In this document: positions 17,541 through 24,789 of the stretch, piece after piece
How positions within the stretch are numbered: the first letter of the stretch is position 1
Layout of the letters: each line of letters begins with the position of its first letter
Assembly: GCA_035495815.1 (NCBI GenBank)
Contig: DATJFH010000051.1
Location: 1 to 47,147, forward strand
Direction of reading: 5' to 3'
Source: DATJFH01 sp035495815
Lineage (GTDB): Bacteria; Acidobacteriota; Terriglobia; Bryobacterales; Bryobacteraceae
DNA: 47,147 nucleotides
The notes under the pieces: generated by a model
Databases searched by the model: none
What the model saw: only the letters and a program-made list of their open reading frames with translations
Told to the model about the DNA's origin: nothing
Program-made: the position numbers and the translations under genes

Positions 17541-17689
17541 CAGGGAGTCGTCTCGATCAATGCGCTGGTGTGCAAGCTCCGGCGGCGCAAGCCGGACGGA
17601 GAAGCCTGAAGGCGCTCGGAGATTCCCGGCCCTTTTACGAGGGGTCAAAGACGGGGGTCGGCACGGCCGAGTGGTTTGCTCCAATTCAT

Positions 17690-17723
17690 GCCAGCTTTCA
17701 GCCGCCGAAGACTGAAAGCTGGC
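17690..17723. repeat. Perfect 12-bp hairpin, REP-like
   Basis: GCCAGCTTTCAG (17690-17701) and CTGAAAGCTGGC (17712-17723) are exact reverse complements around a 10-base loop. The stem ends 32 bases before the transketolase start. Its shape is like repetitive extragenic palindromes; only one copy is seen here, so whether it is dispersed in the genome cannot be told. Confidence 0.6.
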
Positions 17724-17755
17724 CGCCTGCCGCGTGCTAAATTGAATTAGACGTC

Positions 17756-18577
17756 ATGAAACGAACGAAGAATGTCGACGAGCTGAAAGCTATCGCCACG
17801 CGCGTCCGCCGTGAGATCGTGCAGATGATCGGCGAGGCCAAATCCGGCCATCCGGGAGGATCCCTCTCGGCGGTGGAGATTCTGACGACGCTCTACTTCG
17901 ATGTCATGCGCCACGATTCGTCGAATCCCAGCTGGCCGGACCGGGACCGTTTCATATTGTCCAAGGGCCACGCGGCGCCCGTGCTATACTGCATGCTGGC
18001 CGAGACGGGATATACACCGGTCGATCAACTGGACACACTTCGCAAGCTCGGTTCCATTTATCAGGGTCATCCCGACCGCAGGTTCATCCCGGCGCTGGAA
18101 GCCTCGACAGGCTCCCTCGGCGTGGGCCCTTCCGTAGGGCTGGGAATGGCGCTGGCCGCGCGCCTCAACAGCAGCCCTTCGAGGACTTACGTGCTGATCG
18201 GAGACGGCGAGAGCCAGGAAGGGCAAATCTGGGAGGCGGCCATGTTCGGCTCCTTCCACAAGCTGGATAACATTGTCGTAATCGAGGACTACAACAAGAT
18301 TCAGCTGGACGGATTCGTGAAAGACATCATGGACGTTTCGCCTCTGGCCGACAAGTGGCGCGCGTTCGGCTGGCACACGATCGAGATCGACGGCAACGAC
18401 ATTCCCGCGGTTCAGGCCGCGTTCGCCGAAGCCGCCGCGACCAAGGGGAAGCCGACGGCGATCGTGGCCAACACCATCAAGGGGAAAGGCGTTTCATTCA
18501 TGGAGAACAATCCGAAGTTTCACGGGACGGCGCCGACACCGGCCGAGGTGGAGCAGGCCCTGCAGGAGCTGCAGTAA
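17756..18577 (+). CDS. Transketolase, N-terminal (TPP-binding) subunit
   Basis: First half of a split transketolase, 273 residues. Transketolase moves two-carbon ketol units in the pentose phosphate pathway using thiamine diphosphate. Seen are the substrate/TPP loop SGHPGGSLSAVEIL (about 27-40), LSKGHAAPVLYCMLAE, the segment EASTGSLGVGPSVGLGMALA, and the TPP motif GDGESQEGQIWEA to NIVVIEDYNKIQLDG (about 148-190). The ATG at 17756 is well placed although no strong ribosome-binding site is visible. Its TAA overlaps the ATG of the C-terminal subunit by one base (TAATG), so the two are coupled and should form one enzyme. Such split enzymes are common in bacteria and archaea; some act in other ketol transfers, so the exact substrate is open. 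Confidence 0.95.
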   Translation: MKRTKNVDELKAIATRVRREIVQMIGEAKSGHPGGSLSAVEILTTLYFDVMRHDSSNPSWPDRDRFILSKGHAAPVLYCMLAETGYTPVDQLDTLRKLGSIYQGHPDRRFIPALEASTGSLGVGPSVGLGMALAARLNSSPSRTYVLIGDGESQEGQIWEAAMFGSFHKLDNIVVIEDYNKIQLDGFVKDIMDVSPLADKWRAFGWHTIEIDGNDIPAVQAAFAEAAATKGKPTAIVANTIKGKGVSFMENNPKFHGTAPTPAEVEQALQELQ

Positions 18578-19548
18578 TGCCGACCCGAACGAAATTCGAC
18601 CTCAAGATGGGCATGGCTACGCGCGAGGCCTTCGGGAAGACTCTGGCCAAGCTGGGTGCGGAAAATCCGGACATCGTGGTCTGCGACGCGGACCTGTCCA
18701 AGTCGACTTACACGCATCTGTTCGCCAAGGAATTTCCCGACCGCTTCTTCGAATGCGGGATCGCCGAAGCCAACATGGTTTCGATCGGCGCGGGGTTGGC
18801 TGCCTCCGGCAAGATCCCCTTCGTGTCGAGCTTCTCGGTGTTCGTGATGAACAAGGGGTTCGAGCAGTTGCGTGTCAACGCAGCCTATCCGGAGGCCAAT
18901 CTCAAAGTAGTGGGCACGCACAGCGGAATTTCCATCGGAGAAGACGGCCCCTCGCAGATGAGCATCGAGGATCTCGGGCTGGCCTGTTCACTTGCGGGAT
19001 TCACGGTCCTGTCCCCGGCGGACGAGGTGGCCACGAGCGCGCTGGTGCGCGCCATGTCCGAGATGAAGGGGCCCGTATTCCTGCGCGCCGGACGGATGAA
19101 AGCGCCGATTGTTTATCAACCCGATCAGTCGTTCACAGTGGGAAAGGCGGTGGAACTGATCGAAGGCTCGGATATCACCCTGATGGCGACGGGGTTGCTG
19201 GTGGCGGAAGCCATCCGCGCGTCGGAAGCGCTCGAAAGCGAAGGCGTCTCGGCGCGAGTCATCGACCTCCACACGATCAAGCCGCTCGACCGCGACGCAA
19301 TCGCGCGGGCGGCAGCCGAGACCGGCGCGATCGTGGTGGCCGAAGAGCACCTGGTGGATGGCGGCCTGGGAGTTCGCGTGGCGCAGGTGGTATCGGAAAC
19401 CCGGCCTTGCATCATGGAGTTCGTGGGCATACGGAATACGTACGCCGAGTCCGGCACGCCGGAAGAACTCCTGGACAAATATGGGTTGTTGTCCCGCGAC
19501 GTAGCGGCGGCCGCCCGGCGCGCGCTGGCCCGTAAAGGTTCCCGTTAA
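18577..19548 (+). CDS. Transketolase, C-terminal subunit
   Basis: Second half of the split transketolase, 323 residues: pyrimidine-binding domain and C-terminal domain. It starts at the ATG overlapping the upstream stop by one base; a longer open frame from 18355 only shadows the first subunit. Visible family features are DIVVCDADLSKSTYTHLFAK, the catalytic-glutamate region FFECGIAEANMVSIGAGLA, GTHSGISIGEDGPSQMSIED, and the C-terminal domain with DLHTIKPLDRDAI and VVAEEHLVDGGLG. Together with the upstream subunit it makes a complete active site. Downstream is a weak hairpin and then the promoter of a two-component operon. Confidence 0.95.
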   Translation: MPTRTKFDLKMGMATREAFGKTLAKLGAENPDIVVCDADLSKSTYTHLFAKEFPDRFFECGIAEANMVSIGAGLAASGKIPFVSSFSVFVMNKGFEQLRVNAAYPEANLKVVGTHSGISIGEDGPSQMSIEDLGLACSLAGFTVLSPADEVATSALVRAMSEMKGPVFLRAGRMKAPIVYQPDQSFTVGKAVELIEGSDITLMATGLLVAEAIRASEALESEGVSARVIDLHTIKPLDRDAIARAAAETGAIVVAEEHLVDGGLGVRVAQVVSETRPCIMEFVGIRNTYAESGTPEELLDKYGLLSRDVAAAARRALARKGSR

Positions 19549-19590
19549 ACTGCGAGGTCCGAAATCCTGGCGCAATCCCCGGGATGTTCT

Positions 19591-19648
19591 AAGTGTTTTG
19601 GGGGGAGAACACTTGGAGGAATCTCTTTTTAACTTCTATATCCCCCAA
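19591..19648 (+). terminator. Possible terminator or pseudoknot after the transketolase genes
   Basis: AAGTGTT (19591-19597) pairs with AACACTT (19608-19614) around the 10-base loop TTGGGGGGAG; a T5 run follows about 11 bases later. Seven loop bases (TTGGGGG, 19598-19604) can also pair with CCCCCAA (19642-19648), which would make a pseudoknot. It lies upstream of the next promoter, so it belongs to the 3' end of the transketolase transcript. Confidence 0.35.
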
Positions 19649-19683
19649 ACTCTATTGGCAATACAGCATTCATAGAGTATGAT
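19649..19683 (+). promoter_or_regulatory. Sigma-70-like promoter with embedded dyad, for the two-component operon
   Basis: TTGGCA (19655-19660) and TATGAT (19678-19683) are separated by 17 bases, each one mismatch from consensus. The expected start, near 19690, is 14 bases before the kinase ATG at 19704. A perfect 7-bp inverted repeat, ACTCTAT (19649-19655) and ATAGAGT (19672-19678), touches the outer edge of the -35 and the upstream edge of the -10, so a regulator bound there would control polymerase access; autoregulation is possible but not shown. Confidence 0.55.
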
Positions 19684-19703
19684 TGGGCGGATTGAGTTGA
19701 AAA

Positions 19704-20462
19704 ATGCCCGATCCGCGGTATTCCTCCAGGCCTGTTTCCGTTCCGCCGGGTTCGCAGACAGGGGCTTCCGGATCTGGTAAGCCTCCTTCGGAGCAAGAGC
19801 AACGCTTTCGAGAATTGGCGCTGGCCGCGCTTGAAGAAGAACGGGCCAAGCGGGGGCGGCTGGCGCGCGTTTTGCACGATGAAGTAGCCCAGCCCCTCAG
19901 CGCCGCGGGCTTACAACTCGACATCCTGCGAATGGACCTGGCCGATCGAATTCCGGGAGTTACCGAGCGGACGAAAGAGATCCAGGCAATGTTGGACCTG
20001 GTGGTCAAACGAATCCGCGACCTGAGCTTTCAACTGAGCCCGGACATCGTCGAGCGAGCGGGTCTTCAGGCCGCTCTTGATCTGCTGGCGGGCCACTTCC
20101 GGCGGCTTTTTTCGGGCAGCCTGCGGCTGATTTACGACTCCACCGTAAAGCCGCCGCTGGCGGTAGCGGCGGCGATACAGCGAATCGCGGAAGAAGCCAT
20201 TCGAAACGCCGTGCAGCATGCCCAATGCGCTCAGATTGAAGTCTGCGTAAGCGCGACGCGCCGCGGCTGCTCCCTGCAGGTTCGCGACGACGGCATTGGG
20301 TTCGATTACGACGAGGAGGCGCGCCGCACAGTGGGACTGGGGCTGCCGACCGTACGGTATTACGCCGCCAAAGCGGGTATGCGCCTGCATGTCAACAGTC
20401 ATGAAAGGGGAACCACACTTCGAGTGACGTGGGAGGAAAGGGAGGTCTCACCTGCCCCATAG
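19704..20462 (+). CDS. NarL-type sensor histidine kinase without a sensor domain
   Basis: Soluble histidine kinase of 252 residues of the HPK7 (NarX/DegS) class. After a flexible Pro/Ser-rich start, a helix (about 30-55) leads into the HisKA_3 dimerisation/phosphoacceptor segment LARVLHDEVAQPL, with His58 as the likely phosphorylation site. The HATPase_c domain follows, with the N box EEAIRNAVQHAQ and the G1 box DDGIGFD, and GLGLPTVRYYAAKAGM as the G2 part. There is no transmembrane segment, PAS or GAF domain, so the signal is either cytoplasmic or comes from a partner. Its end overlaps the response regulator start by 11 bases if the CTG start is right, and the pair has its own promoter. Confidence 0.92.
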   Translation: MPDPRYSSRPVSVPPGSQTGASGSGKPPSEQEQRFRELALAALEEERAKRGRLARVLHDEVAQPLSAAGLQLDILRMDLADRIPGVTERTKEIQAMLDLVVKRIRDLSFQLSPDIVERAGLQAALDLLAGHFRRLFSGSLRLIYDSTVKPPLAVAAAIQRIAEEAIRNAVQHAQCAQIEVCVSATRRGCSLQVRDDGIGFDYDEEARRTVGLGLPTVRYYAAKAGMRLHVNSHERGTTLRVTWEEREVSPAP

Positions 20463-21126
20463 TATCCTTCTTGTGGACGATCACAAGATCATGCGGGATG
20501 GAATCAAGACGATCCTCGAGCGGACCGCCGATTTCCGCATCGCCGGAGAAGCGGAAACGGGCTCGGACGCGGTCGCTGCCTGCAAGAAGCTTCGCCCCGA
20601 TCTTGTGCTGATGGATATCGGCTTGCCGGGGATGAGCGGCATCGACGCGACCACCGAAATCCTGCGGCATTGCCCCAACGCCAGAGTGATCATGTTGTCG
20701 ATGTACGATGACGAAAATTCGGTGGTGGCGGCTTTCCGGGCCGGCGTCCGGGCTTTCGTGTTGAAGAAGGCTTCATCGGGCGATTTGCTGGACGCGCTGC
20801 GCACGGTGGCGAAGGGCGGCTCCTATCTAAGCTCTCAGGTGTCCGATCATCTGCTGGTCCGTATCCAGCGGGGTGATCTGGAATCGAAGTCCGCGCCGGG
20901 GCCGTTGCACGGACTCTCGCCGCGCGAGCAGCAGGTGCTGCGTCTGGTGGCGGAGGGGAAGACCAGCAAAGAGATTGCCGTGATGCTCAACCTGGGCTTG
21001 CAGACAGTGCGCACTTACCGAAAGACCCTGATGAAGAAGATCGGCGTGACGAACATTGCCGGCCTCACCCACGTCGCGCTCTCCGCCGGCCTGGCCAGCT
21101 GGAACAAGCCGGATCAAAAATCCTAG
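20452..21126 (+). CDS. NarL/FixJ-type response regulator, probable CTG start
   Basis: Two-domain regulator of 224 residues: a receiver domain with the acidic pocket (DDH at 9-11), phosphoacceptor Asp55 (PDLVLMDIGLPGMSG) and Lys near 105, then a LuxR-type helix-turn-helix (LSPREQQVLRLVAEGKTSKE, followed by VRTYRKTLMKKIGV). The first standard start, GTG 20473, would remove beta-strand 1 (SILLV), which receiver domains need. In frame upstream there is no ATG, GTG or TTG back to the stop at 20425, but CTG at 20452 lies 6 bases after GGGAGG and gives MPHSILLVDDH, a normal receiver start. I therefore place the start at CTG 20452. The partner is the histidine kinase just upstream. Confidence 0.88.
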   Translation: MPHSILLVDDHKIMRDGIKTILERTADFRIAGEAETGSDAVAACKKLRPDLVLMDIGLPGMSGIDATTEILRHCPNARVIMLSMYDDENSVVAAFRAGVRAFVLKKASSGDLLDALRTVAKGGSYLSSQVSDHLLVRIQRGDLESKSAPGPLHGLSPREQQVLRLVAEGKTSKEIAVMLNLGLQTVRTYRKTLMKKIGVTNIAGLTHVALSAGLASWNKPDQKS

Positions 21127-21137
21127 ATAATTGCCAG

Positions 21138-22073
21138 ATGCAGACACTCTGGGGCGAACTGTCCGTCAACGACGCCCACATTCATTTTTTCTCTCACCAT
21201 TTCTTCAGCCAACTGGCGGCGCAGGCGCGTATCTCAGCCGGCGCGGACGGCGGCCCCGCCGAAGCAGTCACGCGCATCCTCGGATGGCAGGCTCCGCCGC
21301 CCGAGCCGCGCGAACTGGCGGAGGCGTGGGCGCGCGAGCTGGCCCGTAGCGGCGTGTCCAAAGCGGCGTTGATCTCCAGCCTTCCAGGCGATGAGCCGTC
21401 AGTGGTAGCGGCGCTCGAGAGATTTCCCGAGCGGTTCTACGGATACTTCATGGTGAACCCGCTTGCGCCGGATGCGCTGGCCCGCGTGGATGGCGCGCTG
21501 TCGGCGGGGCTCCAGGGCATCTGCCTGTTCCCAGCCATGCACCGCTACTCGATCAACGATCCGCACGTGGAGCCGATTCTGCAGGCCGCTTCAACCCGCG
21601 CGGGTGTGGTGGTGTTCGTCCACTGCGGACTGCTGACGGTAGGTGTGCGGCGCAAACTGGGTCTGGCCTCGCCTTTCGATATGCGCTACTCGAACCCCAT
21701 CGATCTGCACCCGATGGCGCTGCTGCATCCCCAGCTCCAGTTCGTGATCCCGCACTTCGGCGCGGGCTATCTGCGCGAGGCTCTGATGCTGTGCGACCTG
21801 TGCTCGAACGTGAGCCTGGACACGTCGAGCAGCAACAGTTGGGTGCGGTACCAGGCGCCCGAGATCGACCTGAAAACGGTATTCCGCCGCGCACTCGATG
21901 TGGCCGGCCCCCGGCGACTGCTGTTCGGCACGGATTCATCCTATTTTCCGCGCGGTTGGAATGCGTCGATTTTCGAGGCCCAACAGCAGACGCTGATGGA
22001 TCTGGGGATCGGAAGAGGGGACGCCGAGGCGATCTTCGGCGGCAACCTGGAGAGGCTCCTGAGCCGGGCCTGA
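21138..22073 (+). CDS. Amidohydrolase-family (Amidohydro_2) metal-dependent hydrolase
   Basis: TIM-barrel hydrolase or decarboxylase of 311 residues. The metal-binding HxH motif is DAHIHFF (His14, His16), further metal or substrate residues are in VVFVHCGLL and FVIPHFGAGYLREAL, and the C-terminal FGTDSSYFPRGW supplies the catalytic Asp. This is the ACMSD/4-oxalomesaconate-type branch (Amidohydro_2), whose members hydrolyse or decarboxylate small organic acids; the substrate is not evident. The gene follows the response regulator by 11 bases and may share its transcript. No signal peptide is seen. Confidence 0.88.
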   Translation: MQTLWGELSVNDAHIHFFSHHFFSQLAAQARISAGADGGPAEAVTRILGWQAPPPEPRELAEAWARELARSGVSKAALISSLPGDEPSVVAALERFPERFYGYFMVNPLAPDALARVDGALSAGLQGICLFPAMHRYSINDPHVEPILQAASTRAGVVVFVHCGLLTVGVRRKLGLASPFDMRYSNPIDLHPMALLHPQLQFVIPHFGAGYLREALMLCDLCSNVSLDTSSSNSWVRYQAPEIDLKTVFRRALDVAGPRRLLFGTDSSYFPRGWNASIFEAQQQTLMDLGIGRGDAEAIFGGNLERLLSRA

Positions 22074-22119
22074 CCCGGGATGTGAATCGTCCAGGAAATC
22101 GCCGCATCTAACCGGGAGT

Positions 22120-22764
22120 ATGCGGATCCAGGAGATCTGGCGCTACCCGGTCAAGTCGATGGCCGGGGAGAGCCTCGATGCAGCCGACCTGACGGAGTCC
22201 GGAGTGGCAGGGGACCGCATCGCCCAAGTCCGGAACACGGCTGGACGCATCCTGACCGCCCGCACGCGGCCGCTGTTGCTTCGTCACCGCGCCACGCTTG
22301 AATCCGGCGGTCAGATTCTGGTGGACGGCAGGCCCTGGAACACGGATGACGTGGCCCGTGATGTGGAAGCGGCGGCTGGAGCCGGGACGCGCCTGGTTCG
22401 CAGCGATTCCGAAGATCGTTTCGACATTCTTCCGCTGCTGGTGGCGACCGATGGAATGCTCGCGGCAGTGGGCTACGACCGCCGGCGATTCCGGCCCAAC
22501 CTGGTGATCGGCGGCGTGGACGGGCTCGCCGAGCGCGAATGGGAAGGTGCGCGGTTGAGGATCGGCCCGGCCGTCATCGGTATGGAGGATCTGCGTTCAC
22601 GCTGTATCATGACCACGTTCGACCCCGATTCCGGCCAGCAGGACCTGGAAGTGTTAAAACGGATCCAGAAGGACTTCGACGGCCGGCTCGGCCTGAACAG
22701 TTTTGTCATCTCGGCCGGCCGCATCTCGACAGGCGACGCAGTGGAGCTGATCCCGGCCGGATGA
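22120..22764 (+). CDS. MOSC-domain protein
   Basis: Protein of 214 residues with the MOSC N-terminal beta-barrel (IWRYPVKSMAGESLDAADL, GVAGDRIAQV) and a MOSC domain including FRPNLVIGG, a WEGARLRIGPAVIG stretch and the conserved cysteine in RSRCIMTTFDPDSG. The MOSC family is related to molybdenum-cofactor sulfurases and to YcbX/YiiM-type enzymes that reduce N-hydroxylated compounds; which activity applies here is unknown. Length is about right for a short YcbX-like protein without a ferredoxin domain. It is followed 10 bases later by the frameshifted methyltransferase gene. Confidence 0.9.
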   Translation: MRIQEIWRYPVKSMAGESLDAADLTESGVAGDRIAQVRNTAGRILTARTRPLLLRHRATLESGGQILVDGRPWNTDDVARDVEAAAGAGTRLVRSDSEDRFDILPLLVATDGMLAAVGYDRRRFRPNLVIGGVDGLAEREWEGARLRIGPAVIGMEDLRSRCIMTTFDPDSGQQDLEVLKRIQKDFDGRLGLNSFVISAGRISTGDAVELIPAG

Positions 22765-22774
22765 TTTGGATTCA

Positions 22775-23793
22775 ATGGCGCAAGCTGCGGATCTTTGGGT
22801 GTTGAGCGATCTTTGCACGCCGTGGTGTATACACGTCGTGGCGACCCTGCGAATCGCCGACCACATCGCCGGAGGCGTCAGCCAGATCGACGGCCTGGCG
22901 GAAGCGGCGCATTGCGATTCATATATGCTGCACCGGGTGCTTCAGCAACTGGTCGGCAAAGGCGTCTTCGAGGAGCCGGAACCAGGACGCTTCGCGCTCA
23001 ATGAGGCCGCCCGCGCGCTGCTCGATCCCGGGGTCCTGATCGGCCTCGATCTCGAGTCGTTGGGCGGCCGCATGGCTCACGCCTGGAGTACCCTCCTCAG
23101 CCTGGTGCGGACGGGCGCTCCAGCCTACCGGGAAATTTTCGGACTGCCTTTTTGGGAGGACCTGGACGCGCACCCGGAGATCGGCGCGAAGTTCGACGCG
23201 CTGATCGGGCCGGCGGGACATGGCGTTCCCAATCCGGAATTTCCACTCACGGGCGGATGGGATCCGGTGCGCACGGTGGTAGACGTCGGGGGCGGAACGG
23301 GCGCGATGCTGGCGGAGATCCTGCGCGCCAGGCCCGGCGTTCACGGCACGCTGGTCGACCTTCCGAGACCGGTGGCCACCTCCGCCGGGATTTTCCGGTC
23401 AGCCGGTGTGGCGGACCGGGTCACCGCCGCGGGCCAGAGCTTCTTCGATCCACTTCCCGCCGGCGCGGATCTTTACCTGCTCAGAGGCGTGCTGAACGAC
23501 TGCCGGATCGCGAGGCAGCCACCATCCTAAGGCGCTGCGCCGAGGCCGCGCGCCCTGCCGGCCGGGTCGTGATCCTGAAGAGCGTAGGGCCGGACGGCTC
23601 GCCACGCGGCTTGACGATCGAAATGGCTCTGCTCGGAGGCAAACACCGCACGGTATCGGAATTCCGCGAACTGGCGGGTCGGAGCGGCCTCGAAGTCCTG
23701 GCGGCAGGGCGGCATTCATCCTACTTCGTCGTCGAGTGCCGGCCTGTCTGCCTTAGAGCCGTGAATCCCGAACGGGTTCAACAAAGTACTTAA
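22775..23793 (+). pseudogene. SAM-dependent O-methyltransferase broken by one-base deletion
   Basis: O-methyltransferase of the plant-type/AcrO family: an N-terminal helical dimerisation domain (for example AAHCDSYMLHRVLQQLVG), then a SAM-binding domain with VVDVGGGTGAMLAEIL (glycine-rich motif I). The frame is intact to codon TGC at 23501, after LYLLRGVLND, then runs to an early stop at 23530. From 23503 another frame continues the family sequence: PDREAATILRRCAEAARP, then VVILKSVGPDG, and ends at 23793. Restoring one G (GACTGG instead of GACTG) gives VLNDWPDREA, the expected motif, and one open frame of about 340 codons. So there is a single-base loss at 23501-23502. It may be a real inactivation or a sequencing error. 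I start at ATG 22775; a TTG at 22766 is possible. Confidence 0.85.
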
Positions 23794-23856
23794 CCTCACT
23801 AAGTCGTTCATCCTATTTCTTAGTTCATCGGTTTTGCCGATTGTTATTCAGGTATC

Positions 23857-24360
23857 ATGGATCAAGCTATGGAAGCACTGCTCTGGATCTGTTTGCCGGT
23901 ATTGGTAGCGGCCGGGTCGGCTCTGCTGGCTTTCTACATCATGCAGGCGCGGCTCGACGTGGCCGTGGCGAAAGAGCGGGAGGCCGTTTCAGAAGCCCGC
24001 ATTCTCCTCGAATCGCACATGAAGGCGATGGAGGAGACGATCAAAGCCACCGAGGAAACAGCCCGCCGCAAGGCCCTCGACGAGTTCCTGGCCGATGTCC
24101 GCACCGAAGAGCGCCACTACGTACGGGAAAATAAGATGCTCTTCATGAACCGGAAGAGCCTGGTCCTGCAGGAGCGCATCTTCTTCCGAAACATCCCGCT
24201 CTCCAATTGGGTAGAGCACGAGATGGTAGTCGAGGAAGGCGCGGACATCGACAAACTGGCCAAGACGTTGTCCGTATTCGGATCCGACTTCCTGCCGAAT
24301 TCACTGCCGGCTCCGAAGGGAAGCGGGGGGCCGGGCGGGGTCCGTAAGATGATCCGGTAA
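23857..24360 (+). CDS. Small membrane-anchored coiled-coil protein of unknown function
   Basis: Protein of 167 residues, not recognised. One N-terminal membrane helix (about 6-28, LLWICLPVLVAAGSALLAFY) leads straight into a charged helix that looks like a coiled coil (about 33-75, rich in Glu, Lys and Ala), then a mixed region with VRTEERHYVRENKMLFMNRK and LQERIFFRNIPLSNWVE, and a Gly/Pro/Ser-rich basic tail. The layout suggests a cytoplasmic stalk tethered to the inner membrane. ATG 23857 has AGG five bases before it. It converges with the TauE-like gene with a single base between the two ends. No partner is evident. Confidence 0.8.
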   Translation: MDQAMEALLWICLPVLVAAGSALLAFYIMQARLDVAVAKEREAVSEARILLESHMKAMEETIKATEETARRKALDEFLADVRTEERHYVRENKMLFMNRKSLVLQERIFFRNIPLSNWVEHEMVVEEGADIDKLAKTLSVFGSDFLPNSLPAPKGSGGPGGVRKMIR

Positions 24361-24361
24361 C

Positions 24362-24724
24362 CTACTTCCCCTCAACCATCATCCGCACGGCAACGATAAT
24401 CAGGAAAGTCGCGTAGAGTCGACGCAAAGCAAGTGGGGAGAGGGGCATGCTGATCTTCGCTCCGAACCAGGCGCCGACGAACAAACCCAAAGCGATTAAC
24501 AGGGCATACCGGATATTGATGTGATTGCTCCGGTAGTATTCCATTGCGCCCAGCAGCCCGACCGGCGGAATCAGGGCTCCGAGTGAGGTTCCGACCGCAT
24601 CCAGTTCTTTCATCTTCACGATAAACAGCAACGCCGGTACGATTACGAGTCCTCCGCCGATTCCAAACATCCCCGCCAGAATTCCAGCTACGATTCCAAT
24701 TCCAAGAAGGATAAGAGTTTCCAC
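24362..24724 (-). CDS. Half-size TauE/SafE-family membrane permease
   Basis: Membrane protein of 120 residues with about four helices (IGIVAGILAGMFGIGGGLVI, SLGALIPPVGLLGAMEYYR, YALLIALGLFVGAWFGAK, LYATFLIIVAVRMM). The GMFGIGGGLVIVPAL loop is the signature of TauE/SafE (DUF81) anion or sulphite exporters, which normally have two such halves and about 250 residues. Single-repeat forms exist and are thought to act as dimers. I chose GTG 24724, which begins just before the first helix; a TTG at 24751 is also open. It is downstream of the sulfatase gene on the same strand, 65 bases away, so a role in exporting sulphur oxyanions released there is attractive but speculative. Confidence 0.82.
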   Translation of the reverse strand: METLILLGIGIVAGILAGMFGIGGGLVIVPALLFIVKMKELDAVGTSLGALIPPVGLLGAMEYYRSNHINIRYALLIALGLFVGAWFGAKISMPLSPLALRRLYATFLIIVAVRMMVEGK

Positions 24725-24789
24725 CCAAGCAGTGTAGCGCGGGACAGCCAATGCCGTCAGCCGCGAAGGTGCTGCGGTCCGGTCAGCGT

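Larger units (their letters stand above)
17347..17755. other. Gene-free stretch between GMC operon and transketolase with two perfect dyads
   Basis: About 410 bases without a supportable gene. The only open frames are short, lack family features and start poorly. It holds a 9-bp AT-rich dyad (17515-17540) and a 12-bp GC-mixed dyad (17690-17723), listed separately, and presumably the promoters of two divergent transcripts. Confidence 0.6.

Noticed and set aside
17351..17740. 129-codon plus-strand frame in the gap before transketolase
   Set aside because: It runs through two perfect dyads, has no domain and no start signal.
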